Assembly (NCBI GenBank): GCA_027625915.1
Contig: JANTQA010000030.1
Span: forward strand, 3,782,001-3,846,000
Direction of reading: 5' to 3'
Origin: Anaeramoeba flamelloides
Taxonomy: Eukaryota > Metamonada > Anaeramoebidae
DNA: 64,000 nt
How positions within the stretch are numbered: position 1 is the stretch's first letter; every line of letters begins with the position of its first letter. Positions 47,495-58,439 of the stretch are shown in pieces. Below the pieces are notes generated by a model. That model did no database searches. It was given only the letters and a program-made list of their open reading frames with translations, and was not told where the DNA came from. The position numbers and the translations under genes were made by a program.

Positions 47495-47873
47495 GGACTA
47501 CGTTCCCATTTGGAATAGTTCTGATTTATTATATTATTGTACATTCAATTCGCAAAAAGAAATTTTAGTTCTGAAGAAATTAGACAAAAAAATTACTAAT
47601 TTTCAAAATTACAAACACTACCAAAAAAAAAATTATTTAAACAGATCGATAAATGAAAAATTTTGATAAATAAAAAAGAATTTAAGAGATTTTCAGAACT
47701 ATTTCAAATTTTAAAACATTTCAAAGTTATAAAAGCAATTTTAAAATATTTTGAACAACTTGTTAACTTGTTTTCTGTTTCTAGATTTGAAATGGAAATT
47801 ATGAAAAACTCAAAATGAAATTTTGACTTTTTCAAGAGAATTACTAAATTGTTGGAATTGTGTAAAATTTACC
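47495..47873 (-). repeat. Inverted copy of the composite repeat's tail
   Basis: Reverse complement of 44930-45318 at high identity by eye: it begins GGACTACGTTCCCATTTGG, then GAATTGAATG and GCGAATT-type words in reverse, and ends near GTGTAAAATTTACC. Together with the copy inside intron 3 it flanks VPS26C exons 1-3 as a ~390-base inverted pair about 2.2 kb apart. Confidence 0.65.
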
Positions 47874-48114
47874 TTTTTTTTGAAAAAGAAATCTACAGTA
47901 TGATTAAATTTAATATGGATAGTAAAGATCTCTTTTTAGATTTTTTTTTTTTTTTAAATAATTTCACTGTTTTAACCCAAAAACAAAGTCCTTAAATGAT
48001 AAATGTTTCAAAGAAGAATACTAAAATTAACTTAAGTTGCAATTGACTATCCACCACATTAGTTGTTCTAGGTACAAATTTCTCAAAATATACGCTGAGT
48101 AAAAATATATCCAT

Positions 48115-48660
48115 AATGTTTATGATCCCTGAAATTTGAAAAAAGATTATCGTGAGTCAGATGTAGTAACTTGTTAAATTGGTTGTTATCTGATCGATCT
48201 TGTCCTTGGTATCGGTTTTAATAGTTGTTCAAAATGACTATTTTGACAATTAATTTTTAATTTACGGAAATCCGAATTGAAGAATATAAGATTAATATAT
48301 CTGAAGTTAAGTTATAAAAAAATGTGGTTTGTAGGTTTTTGTTTGAAATTTTATATTAGATTGTATTTATTTGGAGCTTTTTTATTTATTTTTTCATTTA
48401 GTTTTTTCACAAAAAAGTTATATAAAAATTTTCCTCTATAACATAAAAATTTAAATTTATTCTTAAACACCTACCACTCTATTAATCTTATCTTTATCAA
48501 TTCAGATATCGGAAAAAAAATAAATTGTTAAAAATAGTCATTTTGAGACGCTATTAAAAACTTGACCAAGAACAAGATCGATCATATAACAGAAAATTTA
48601 ACAAGCCACTACACCCCTCTCAAGATAATCTTTTTTCAAATTTCAGGGATTGTAAACCTT
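48115..48660. mobile_element. Long-TIR element H, copy 1
   Basis: Inverted arms of ~190 bases: the left reads ATCCCTGAAATTTGAAAAAA then GATTATCGTGAG; the right end is the reverse complement form ending TTTCAGGGATTGTAAAC. Inner words GATCGATCTTG / CAAGATCGATC also pair. The centre is AT-rich with no frame. Non-autonomous DNA element. Confidence 0.65.
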
Positions 48661-49962
48661 AAGTGAAAAATATTATATATAATAAAATGAAATCTTGTTA
48701 AAATCTTAAAAATAAACTTTTTTTTTTGTAAACTGTGTTTTGGCTTCTGATCGGGATGAGTTAATTCATCGATAAAAATTTATTAATTTCAATCTATTTT
48801 TTTGAAATCCGAAATTCATTTGTTTCAAACACCTAAACTTAAAAAATTAACCCATAATTTTTATTATGAAATAACTTAATTCTTGAAAATTTGAAAACAA
48901 TATTTTTCTTTTTATGTTGGAAAGTATTGATTTTGAAATAAATTTTGAATTAAATTTGGTTATTCTTTTTCATTATATACATTCTATTTAAACCACGCAA
49001 AACGAAAAACGAATTGTAGAATATTGGATTAAATAAATGACTAAATTTGATTTAAGTTTGACCAAAATTTACAAATCAAATACAAATCTTACAAGTAAAA
49101 AATTTTTATTCTTAAAAAAGTTTCACAAAAGTTTTTTTCTGGTTTTCATAAATTGAAAACAAAATTGTAGCCGAATTTTAAATTTTAAAAAATCTTTTTA
49201 GCAAATTTTTTGTTCTTATTAATAAGAATAATAATAAAAATTTGATTCAGATAGGAAATAAAAAAATTGATTTTGAATTTTGTTGTAAAAATTCACAAAT
49301 TCCTAAATGTCTTGATAAAAATTTTTGATTTTGAAAAATAAAATTCCATCTTATAACAAACATATAATTTCAAAATAAAATTTGTAAATGCTTTAAAAAA
49401 TTTATGGTTATAACTATCATTCTTGGAATAATACTCATATTTTTCTAAACTCCATTTCACTTAAAAATATCCGAGCCAAAAATGAAAATGTCGCTTTATT
49501 TTTAAGAATAAACTATACTTATATCGTTTCAAAATAAGAGAAATAATAAACTTCTCATTAGATTCGATAATCATAAAAGTAAAAACCGGAAAAAAAATAA
49601 ATTTCACAAAAAAAAAAAATGTAAAAAAATTTATTAGTTCCCATTCATTGGAACTTCTTGTGCAAAAATTCTCAGTTTCTTTTGAAAATTAAAATTGTTA
49701 TGAATAAGATTTTTTAATTGTAAATTTGGGAATTTTAAAAGAAAATTCAACACCTTACTTTTCTTTATGTTAATTTAAACTTTCAATATTTTTTTTTTTT
49801 TCAAATTTAGTTTTTAATAAAAAAAAAACAAAAGAAGAAAAAACAAAACAAAGCAAAAAGCAAAAAAAAAAACTATTACAAAATGAGAAATAATGATTTT
49901 GATTTAAAAATTGAAAAATTTTAGTTTGAGAAGTATAATGAATTAAAATCATTGGATATGTT
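48661..49962. other. AT-rich spacer
   Basis: No gene supported. 49620-49900 contains A- and T-runs but no clear copy of a known family. Confidence 0.35.
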
Positions 49963-50253
49963 CTATTTCTTCAATAAAACTGGAACCCTTTGACTGAAAA
50001 AGAGTTTATTGATAAACAACAAAGAGAAGAAAAGAAAAAATGAAAATTTTATATAAAATTTAAAAAAACTAATAAAAATAAAACATAACCTTGTAATGCT
50101 TTGGAAATTAATTAGTTCTTTTACTAGTATATTTTCTAAAAATTACATAATCAAAAAACTTTAAAATTTCTAAGCTATTAATAACAAGGAACAAGCATAC
50201 TTATGGTTAATCCGACAAGTCCTGATAAATGATGTGCGTCGGTTCCACAAGAT
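49963..50253 (-). CDS. Spliced 3' end of a gene with a GTDAHH motif
   Basis: Exons 50201..50253, 50090..50135 and 49963..49993 join in phase (GTATGC and GTTATG donors; TTTTTAG and CTTTTTCAG acceptors) to read SCGTDAHHLSGLVGLTI, then KNILVKELINFQSIT, then SQRVPVLLKK and a stop. G-[ST]-D-A-H followed by a short helix is how the last metal-binding motif of PHP-family phosphoesterases looks, so such a domain is possible; with ~43 residues this is only a hint. A further exon at 50287..50310 could join through a 33-base intron. Upstream, about 50360-50470 on the same strand also looks coding (IILFLDFLKSTAENILGRL). Confidence 0.35.
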
Positions 50254-50667
50254 CTGGTATTTCAGTCTTGAATGAGATATGATTACCCTTGCTTGTTTTT
50301 TTTTCTTCTTCTAGGCAAAAAAAATTCAAATTATTCAAAGATCTTAAAAGATAGGGAAATGTCTGCAATGTCAAAAAAGACTACAAAATATAAGGGTTTT
50401 GTCAAAAAAATAATCTCCCCAATATATTTTCAGCGGTACTCTTTAAAAAATCCAAAAATAAGATTATTTGATTTATTTAATAATTTTATAGAATTGGCAA
50501 ATTAGTAAAAAAATAAATTTAATAATTTTTTTAGAAGAAAAATTATTTGAAAATTTTTTGTTAGAATATTTAAAAAAAAAAAAACATCAAACAAATAAAA
50601 AAAAAGGAAAATCAAAAGAAAAAGGAAAATCAAAAAAAAAAAGAAAAAAAGATATATTATTTTCTCA

Positions 50668-51867
50668 TTAGTTCTCCAAATTTAACTCATTTTTGATGGA
50701 CTGAATTTGGCGATCTAAATTATCGATTTCTGTTTGTAAAGAAAAATTATTTAATTGCTGAATTTCATTTTGAATTGATTTGTTTATTTGTTTCAATTTT
50801 ATTATTTCAATTTGTTTTTCAGATTCACTTCCAAGTATTTGATCGATATTTTTGCTTTGTTTGAGGGCTTCTCTCGGATAAATAAAATATTTTTTTAATT
50901 TGCCCACATATCTTGTGTTCCACAAAAGAAGACGCTCTTCGATCGGCAAAGATTTCTGAATTTTGTCGAAGAAGTGCTCTTTGCATTCACAATAGTGTTT
51001 ATGGAGACTCTTGACGTCTTTATCTAAACCACATGTTCCAGCTATTTCTTCACATTTTTTTAATTCATAAATGTTCCATTCTTCTAATCGAATAAGCATT
51101 TCTTTTGAGTTCTCAAAATGTTCAAAATTTTTTAAGAGTTTGAACAAGCAATTCCTTGAAAATCCAACCAACGAATATTTCTTCTTCAAACAATCTGGGA
51201 AAATATAATTTTTCTGCAGATCTGACAATAATTTTTCCCATTTTGTTATCGTTTGGCCAAGAATTTCCAGTTCTATGTTGTTTCCGTTCGAGTTCAAGAC
51301 TATTTCAGAATTCTTTAATTTGGAGACAACCCTCTCACATTTCCATGTGATTTTATAAAGAATTTCCATTTTTTCTTCTTTTCTTTGCTTGTCTTGGCAA
51401 CTTTTATTAAAGTGTCTAATATGGACGTGCAAATGATCACACCTTGTGATGTTTCCAATGTTTTCTTTTGCTAAAAGTATGTCCAGGAGAGCCAAGATTA
51501 GGCTTTTGTCTGTTTCTTCCTCTTCAAATAAAGAAAACAAAACTTGGAAAGTCTCTTCATCTGATCGATTTGAAACATTACTCGAGAAAATGTTGAGAAT
51601 TCTTGTGGTTAAGTCATATTTGATTTTCAGTCTATTGTTTTGTTGTTTCTTAGTTTTGTTGTTTTTTTTGATGTTGATTAAATCTTCGCTTATTGATTCT
51701 AAAAGTTTAATCATTTTTTTATTTTTTTCTACACCTTCGTTCTTTAAGTTCACAATTCGTCTTTTTAACGCTCCTACATAGAATGGTAAATAGTTAGTTA
51801 GTTTCTTGTTTTCTTTAACAATTGTAAAGTAATTCAATGTCTGTTTTTGATTATTTCTGTTGGTCAT
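50668..51867 (-). CDS. 399-residue helical/coiled-coil protein, unrecognised
   Basis: A clear single-exon gene: the frame is long, codons are less AT-biased than the flanks, and it starts MTNRNNQKQTLNYF right after an AT-rich leader. The N-terminal 100 residues are basic and helical (YVGALKRRIVNLKNEG). The centre has short helices with many Leu and a scattered set of Cys and His (RCDHLHVHIRHFNKSC, CGLDKDVKSLHKHYCECKEH) that might bind metal, but the spacing fits no motif I know. Near 315-340 is LLLWNTRYVGKLKKYFIYPR. The last ~55 residues form a coiled coil (EKQIEIIKLKQINKS, EIDNLDRQIQSIKNEL). No signal peptide or membrane helix. Function unknown. TIR elements of one family lie on both sides (48.1 and 52.0 kb). 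Confidence 0.8.
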   Translation of the reverse strand: MTNRNNQKQTLNYFTIVKENKKLTNYLPFYVGALKRRIVNLKNEGVEKNKKMIKLLESISEDLINIKKNNKTKKQQNNRLKIKYDLTTRILNIFSSNVSNRSDEETFQVLFSLFEEEETDKSLILALLDILLAKENIGNITRCDHLHVHIRHFNKSCQDKQRKEEKMEILYKITWKCERVVSKLKNSEIVLNSNGNNIELEILGQTITKWEKLLSDLQKNYIFPDCLKKKYSLVGFSRNCLFKLLKNFEHFENSKEMLIRLEEWNIYELKKCEEIAGTCGLDKDVKSLHKHYCECKEHFFDKIQKSLPIEERLLLWNTRYVGKLKKYFIYPREALKQSKNIDQILGSESEKQIEIIKLKQINKSIQNEIQQLNNFSLQTEIDNLDRQIQSIKNELNLEN

Positions 51868-52009
51868 AAATTTTTTTAAACAGCTTTGAGAGAAAGCAAA
51901 AAATAGAAAAAATGGATTTTCTTGAATATTTTTTTTGTTTCGTATTTATTGATATTATTTTCAAAAAACCACAGTATTGAAGTATAATTTATAAACTCTG
52001 TTTTAAGGT

Positions 52010-52785
52010 TTACAATCCCCGAAATTTGAATAAAAGATTTTCTTGTCTTAAGTTTGGTGACTTGTTATTTTGGTATTTAAATGATCGATCTTGTACTTGG
52101 ATTGGTTTTAATAGTGGTTCAAAATTATTTTATGACGATTTATTTTTTGTTTTTTTTTCGAAATTGAAATCTAAAAGTGTAAAACTAATGAGACTGGGTG
52201 GAGTTTTAAAATTAGGCTTTTAAAGCTATCAATCGAAATATTTATTTCATTTTCGTACAATTAACTAAAAAAAAAAAAATAATTTTTTTAAAAGCTCTAA
52301 ATAAAACAAAGCCTAAATAAAAATTTCAATTGATAACGGACAAACCACATTTTATTAATACTTATCTTTCAATTTACTGTTAATTGCAGAATAAAAAAAT
52401 CAAGATTTTCATTCAACTTTCCCAAAAAATCACAGCTCAAGAATTAAATATAAATCATAAAAAGTTCCCAATTCTAAAAAGGGAAATGAATAATTTAAGC
52501 TTCTTTATATAATTATAAAATTGAAAAGTTACTTGATTTCTAAATGCTTTTTTTGGAAAACCGAATGAAAATTTTGTTCCGTTAAGTATGTAACAAATAG
52601 TATTAGTTTTACACTCATAAATTCCTATTTTCGGAAAAAAAAATAATTGAAAAAAATGCCTTATGATCACTCTTACTATTAATACCAAGTTGAATACGGA
52701 TCAGCTAAAAAATCAAAGAAACAAGTAATCAGACCCTAAACAAGAAAATTTTTTTTATTTGATTCCTGGGATTGTAAACAGTATC
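52010..52785. mobile_element. Long-TIR element H, copy 2
   Basis: Begins GTTTACAATCCCCGAAATTT and ends with the reverse form CCTGGGATTGTAAAC, the same tips as 48115-48660. It contains ATGATCGATCTTGT-CTTGG as copy 1 does. Its middle holds the small foldback family also seen at 34490-34700, which explains the greater length. It sits just upstream of the 399-residue gene. Confidence 0.6.
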
Positions 52786-52873
52786 GCACTAGTAATTCTT
52801 ATTTGTTTATTTTTTTTTCCAGAGTTAATAGAGTACTTATATTTACAAAGAGTCAATGAAACAAATTGACTTA

Positions 52874-53071
52874 CAGCCAGTTCCAATTTTAAGACATAAA
52901 CTTTCAACCAAATTTAAGGTAACAAAAAAAATCTCAAATTAAGGTACAAAATTCAAATTCTTTTAAATTACTTTGTGTAAAAAAAAAATTCCCAAATTTG
53001 TACTTTAATTTGAGATTTTTTTGTGTCTAAAATTTCGTTGAAAGTTTGTGTATTAAAAGTGGGACTAACTG
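52874..53071. mobile_element. 198-bp MITE with TA target duplication
   Basis: Tips CAGCCAGTTCCAATTTTAAG and, on the other end, the reverse form of CAGTTAGTCCCACTTTTAAT, flanked by TA on both sides (52872-52873, 53072-53073). The two arms pair through most of their ~90 bases. Tc1/mariner-type layout. It lies within or beside copy C of the ~1.2 kb repeat. Confidence 0.7.
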
Positions 53072-53079
53072 TATTACTT

Positions 53080-54250
53080 CCAAGGAATGATTTATGAATT
53101 TTTAAAGAATTCATTTTTCCCAATTAAATTTTCCTTCCAAAAGATTATATATTCTTTTTTGAATTTTTGGATTTTGTGATCAAAACAAAAAAATGTAAAA
53201 AAATTTTTATATTAATGAAGATATCCCACTTTTTATAATTTTTGAGAGTTTATCTGAAAATATAGTCTTTTAAATTTAATTTTATTTTTAAAATTATTAG
53301 AAAATATAAATGAAATATTTTCGAATCCTTGAAGATCTAAAAAAAAATGATATATTTTTATTTATTGGCAATTGTTTATAAAAGTTATTGAAATGGAAAT
53401 ATAGGGCAATATTCTTTTTCAAATATTCAGAGTATAAACAGAGAAATATTATTATTAAAATCAGTTATTTGATAATATCTATTATTATTTTTTTTTATTA
53501 TTAAACTTGGTTATTTGAATTTGTTTGAAAATCTTTAAATAATTGAGAAATATATTAATATAACCTAATAATACATATAATCTTTGAATTAGTCATTACT
53601 TATCCGTTGAAGTAATTTAGATTCTGTTATTCTTTATTGATTCTAAATAATCAAATTAAAATGTATTTCCTGAGATTATAAGTTGAATTTTCCTGATTTT
53701 TTAATAATATTTTTATTTTATTTTTAATTCTTGGTTTGCTTATTTTGGATTTTTTTGTTTAATAAAAAGAAAAAAAAAGATTCAAAATATGTGTTTAATA
53801 TATAAATATTATTTTTTATACGTTTAAAATTAATTAGTGAAATTTATTTTGAAGAAAGTAACTTTTTTATAATGGAAAAATTCTAAATTTAATGATTTTA
53901 TTTTTGAAGTTTATTTTTTTACATTTCCTTCGAAAATAATAAGATTTCTTTCATCAAAGAAAATTTTTTTTTTTTTTAGGAATTATTTGATAATATGTTT
54001 GAATTATGAACTCTTTTCAAAAAAGAGATAAATGGATCAAATTTTTTAAAATAATAATTAATTTGGAAAGATTTCTTACAAAATTAAGTCAGGTGATGAT
54101 AGTAATGAGATATGTTACCACTAATTTCAATTTTAATTGGTGATATATATTTTTTTTTTTTATTTGGATTTGCCATTAAATCAACTTGAATCTTTTTTTT
54201 TTTTCTGTTTAGGGGTCACTTAAATTAATCTTTATATAAAACTAATTCAA
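53080..54250 (+). repeat. ~1.2 kb dispersed repeat, copy C
   Basis: Keeps the block order of copies A and B: AAATATTTTCGAATCCTTGAAG, AGAGTATAAACAGAGAAAT, TTATTTGATAATATCTA, AAATAATCAAATTAAAATG, AAGTTGAATTTTCCTGA and a TTTCAATTTTAATT end. Copies B and C also share ACTAGTAATTCTTATTT just upstream (9848, 52787). Confidence 0.55.
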
Positions 54251-54979
54251 AATAGTTTTTTTAATTTTTTTTTTTCGTTTTCTTGGTGTTGTTAGATTAT
54301 CATATTTTATGATTAATTGATATTAAGTTTAAAATAACCAAAATATTTTTGAATAAATAGATATTGATTAAATGCAAAGTTATTTTTTAAAAAAAAAATT
54401 ATTAATTTTTGTCAATTATTTTAAATTCTACCAGTTCCATATTAGCCTTGAAAACACTTGTTAATCAAATTATCATTACAATTATATCCAAGTTTTTTAT
54501 CCAGTATTTTATTGTTCAGGGTAGATATATAAATAAATTTAAATATCATATCTAATAAAGGTTAAGGAAGAGGTAAATAAATTTTATTTGAAATTTACCT
54601 TGTTTTGTTCTGATAATAATCTCTAATTTTACTAATCTTGTTTTATACAAAAAATAATTATAATAATAAATTTGCTAAGATTGTGCAATTAAAATTTGTG
54701 AAATGAAAAGTAGCCACTTAGGTTCTGAAATTAAATTTTGATATATTTGATTATTTAGAATTCATATGTAAATTTATCAAACAATAATTCATAAAAGAAA
54801 AAAATAAAAAATAAAAAAAATATCGTTTTAAATTTCTTTTTATTAATTTTTTATTTTAAATTTTTGGTTTCTTGATTTAAATTTGATGTTTTCTTTTTTT
54901 AAAAAATAAATATTGAAAATATATTTATTTGTTTATTCTTGATTGCAATCAAAAATATTAATTTTAATATAAGTTTATT

Positions 54980-55645
54980 TTAATCTGATTGTGAAGATAA
55001 TTCATCTTTTTTTTGATCATAAATGTTTGAAATATTATTTGATTGTGGTTGGTAATTAAAATCTTTTGTTGAGGATTGTTGGTATTCGTAGCGAATAAGA
55101 TTGATTAATAAAAGTGAAATCTAAGATATTAAAAACAAGAAATATGTTGGTAGAAAAGTAGTTAATAATAGGAATAAAAATAAAATAATAAAGATGAAAA
55201 TAATAAAAATATTATTCTTGAATATATTTGTAATATAAACCCCAATTCAAAATTTTTAACACCAAAATTTGATTTGTGAAAAAAAAATTCTTATTTAATC
55301 AATTCTACAAGAAATACCAAATTAGAATCATTCACTAATTGAAATGTTAACACTTTTTTATAAATTACAATACTCACAAAACAAAAAATAAATAATTATC
55401 AATTCAAATAAATCATGGGTGTGTTAAAAATTTTGGAGAGAGTAAAACAAAAAAATACATTGCTAAATTTGTTTAAATTCTATTAGGAATATTGATCGAT
55501 CAAAAGTTTAGATACTACCAACAAATTTTATTTGAGTTCTTCTCTTTGGAACAACACAACTTGAACATAATATCAATTGTTTGGAAAAAAATTTGATCGA
55601 ACAAAACAAGTTAAGCAATTCAAAAAATGAAATGAAAACAAACAC
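54980..55645 (-). CDS. Two 3' exons of a probable membrane protein
   Basis: Exon 54980..55120 follows an ATATCTTAG acceptor and reads ISLLLINLIRYEYQQSSTKD, then FNYQPQSNNISNIYDQKKDE, LSSQSD and a stop; its polar, Gln/Ser-rich end looks like a cytosolic tail. Exon 55523..55645 follows a CATCTTTTAG acceptor, reads VFVFISFFELLNLFCSIKFF then VVPKRRTQIKF, and joins the first in phase with a GTTGGT donor. Two hydrophobic stretches around a basic loop suggest membrane helices. Upstream exons were not placed. No family recognised. Confidence 0.35.
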
Positions 55646-57119
55646 CTAAAAGATGAAAAAATGATTTTCATATTTTTTAAAAAATCAAAATTTATTTCCA
55701 ATTTGAATGAAATTGTATTAGTGTGATTGTTTGCACCTTTTTAACTGTGTGGAAAATTTTGAATTTTAGTTTATTATGGAATATTTAACCCTCAGAAGAA
55801 GGGGGGATAGGCAATGCTCCCAAATCAAATAAAAATGATGATATTTTTTTGATCGTTTGATAATATTATTAAAAAAATAATTCAGTTATTGTGTTATTAT
55901 TGTTTATGTTCTTTTTTTTTGAAACAAGGTTTTGAAAAAAAAAAAAAAAAATGCAATAAGGGAAAAGCAAGTTAAATAATGGAATTATTTTAATATTGTT
56001 TGTAAAATAAAATTTTACTCTTTTAGTACTGAAGAATATTGTAATTTTATTCAGAGTTGGCTAAAAAAAGATTCTAGGAACATTTTTAAAAATTGGGATT
56101 TGAATAACTCCAAATAAAATGAAAGAATTTTATAGAATTAAAGTTTTGTATTTTTAAAAGTAAATGTTGAACGTATGGAAATTATTTGTTTTTCACACAA
56201 ATTTTTTTTGAATTCATTTTGATAAATAATAAACAATTCTTAAAAATAATTTTTCTATTTTTGTTTTTCTTTTGTTTTTTTTCCTTTGTTGAACCAATTT
56301 TTAAATACTTAACCAAACATAAACCAATGTGGTCGTTAAGGTATTATAAGATAATCCCGTTTAAACTCAATTATTCATTTTATGTTCTCATTTCGATTTT
56401 GTCAGAAAAAAATATTTATTGGAAAAAATGATTAAAATATCCCCTTCAAGAGCTTTCAAATTTGATTTAAATATTAATTTGTACAATAATTTTGACTCAA
56501 GATTTCAAAGTTTTTTTTCGAAACGATCAAAAAGAATGAATGATCAAAGAGTAAAATGAATAGTTGTGTGAATGCCCCCGGGTAAAAATTAAGTTAGAAT
56601 TACTTGTTTTCCATTAGGAATTGGATAATTTTACATTTTAATAAGCAATTATTGCTCACAAACACATACTTTGATTAATATTAAAGCAATACTGTTGTTC
56701 AAATCTTCTTATTTATTTGGGCTGTCATTTGTTGTTTCTTCAATTTAATTATCGTAAGGATCGACAGTGATCAAAAAAAACACGTTCCACGATCATGAAA
56801 ATTTTTTTTGAAAAAAAATAATTAAACATTTGTTAATTTTTTACGTTTCGATAACTTCACTTATAATAAACACTATTGATTAATAAAAGATATTGGATCA
56901 AAAAATTTTTTTTGAAAGATATTTAACAATTAAAATTGGAAAATCAATTTTACAGGTTTCATTAATATTTTTTCAAATTTAATTTTAAAAAATTTGAATA
57001 TTTTTTTTCATAGTTAAGAGGTTATAATCATATATTTTAAAAGCATTTTAAATTTAATAAATATCTTTTAAATGGATAACCAATTATATGGGCTATTAAA
57101 GAATTATTTATTTTTTTAA
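55646..57119. other. AT-rich stretch, no gene placed
   Basis: Probably holds further exons or the 5' region of the minus-strand candidate at 54980-55645, since a GC-richer patch at 55780-55830 reads open on minus, but no acceptor or start fits. An 81-codon frame at 56186 is AT-biased and hydrophobic. Confidence 0.3.
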
Positions 57120-57370
57120 ATTGAAAAAAATATTTTTTTTTTGATTTTCCGTTAGGTTTTTTTTAATTTTTGAAATAAACCGAAAATTTTATAAAATTTT
57201 CAGTTTATTCCAAAAAGTAAAAAAAACCTAGGACACTTTCGTTAGGTTTTCCAGAATTCAAAATAATTGCACAAAATCTTTGATTTTTCTCTATTCTTTT
57301 GAATTCTGGAAAATCTAGGCACTCTACAGCACTCTACGGAACTCCACAGCACTCTACGGGCATGGCAATA
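57120..57370. repeat. Hairpin repeat with four CACTCTAC-type boxes
   Basis: Two foldbacks (AAATAAACCGAAAATTTT / its complement; CCAGAATTCAAAATAATTG / TTCTTTTGAATTCTGGA), capped by CCTAGG and CTAGG. They are followed by a short tandem run of GGCACTCTAC, AGCACTCTAC, GGAACTCCAC, AGCACTCTAC at 57317-57357. Same family as 35.5-36.5 kb. Confidence 0.6.
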
Positions 57371-57550
57371 ATTATCATATTGATTTTTTTTTTTTCGCTA
57401 TTTCAGTTTTATTAGATGAGTACAGAATTTTCAAAACTATTCGTTATTACCTATCAAAGTAAATATTTCCAAGCTGAATTAAACTAAAATTCAGCCTTAA
57501 GTTTTTTTGGAATTTTTTACACGAAAAATACCTTTTTTTCTCAACTTGAG

Positions 57551-58017
57551 ACTTTTAAAAATCGTGGTACTAAAGTATTTTTCAAACAAAAGGGCACACC
57601 TCTCAAATCGTCAATACCATCGAATTTGATTGTTAATAAGATAATTACTTATTGGTGATTTTCATTTTAATTATCCATTTTTTCATTTTTTGCTTTTTTT
57701 ATTTTTGGATATTGAACAGTTGGAAAATGAAAAAGCAAGATCAGAAGAAACCAATTTGGAAATAATCTACCAGTGTATAAATGGAAACAGTTTAAGTTTG
57801 ATTTCGAATCAAGATAGAAATAGGAATTAAGAAAGACCATTATTGGATTGATTCATGGAACAAAGAAAAGAGAAATAAAGAAAAAACATTTCCAACAAAA
57901 TACCCAGATGAATTGCAACTTTATATTGAAAATGAGACTTTAAAGAACAAAAGTTTGACGTGTAAAGAATTATCAATAAAATGTGGAGAACTTTTTCCCA
58001 ATTCGCCTTGTTCAAAG
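57551..58017 (+). pseudogene. Coding remnant with a helix-turn-helix-like part, unrecognised
   Basis: 57551-57658 reads TFKNRGTKVFFKQKGTPLKS after an AG. 57720-57830 reads LENEKARSEETNLEIIYQCI after a TTGAACAG acceptor. From about 57802 to 58017 a neighbouring frame reads KKDHYWIDSWNKEKRNKEKT, YPDELQLYIENETLKNKSLT, CKELSIKCGELFPNSPCSK before a GTTTTT donor. The last part (LTCKELSIKCGELF..SPCSK) resembles the DNA-binding helices that open many transposases, but that is inference. The frame changes once between the second and third stretches, so the gene looks damaged. Confidence 0.35.
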
Positions 58018-58439
58018 GTTTTTATTGGGTTTATAATTTTTTTCATTACAATTTACAAAATGAGATTTCTCATTTCAAATAAAAAGGCACACCAATTTTT
58101 AAAATATTGAATTTTAATTTTTTATTGTTTTGTTTTAATAAGTTTTAAAGATCCAATTGAGTGTTTTTTTATGTTTTAAAGTGTTTCTTATATTTTAGAA
58201 TGATACTATAATTAATTTGATTCATTTATGAATAATTCTTGAAATTTTTTGTGCCCTTTTATTTGAAAAAGAGTTTACTAACAACAATAAATACAATGGC
58301 CTCATGAATTTGAAGTTCTGTAATTTTGATTATATTGTGAATAAACTTTATCATTAACAGGGATGAAAGGTTAATGAAAGTAGTAGTTTTGTCTAACTTT
58401 TTTTTTTCAATTTTATTTTTTCATACTACTAGTGCCCAG

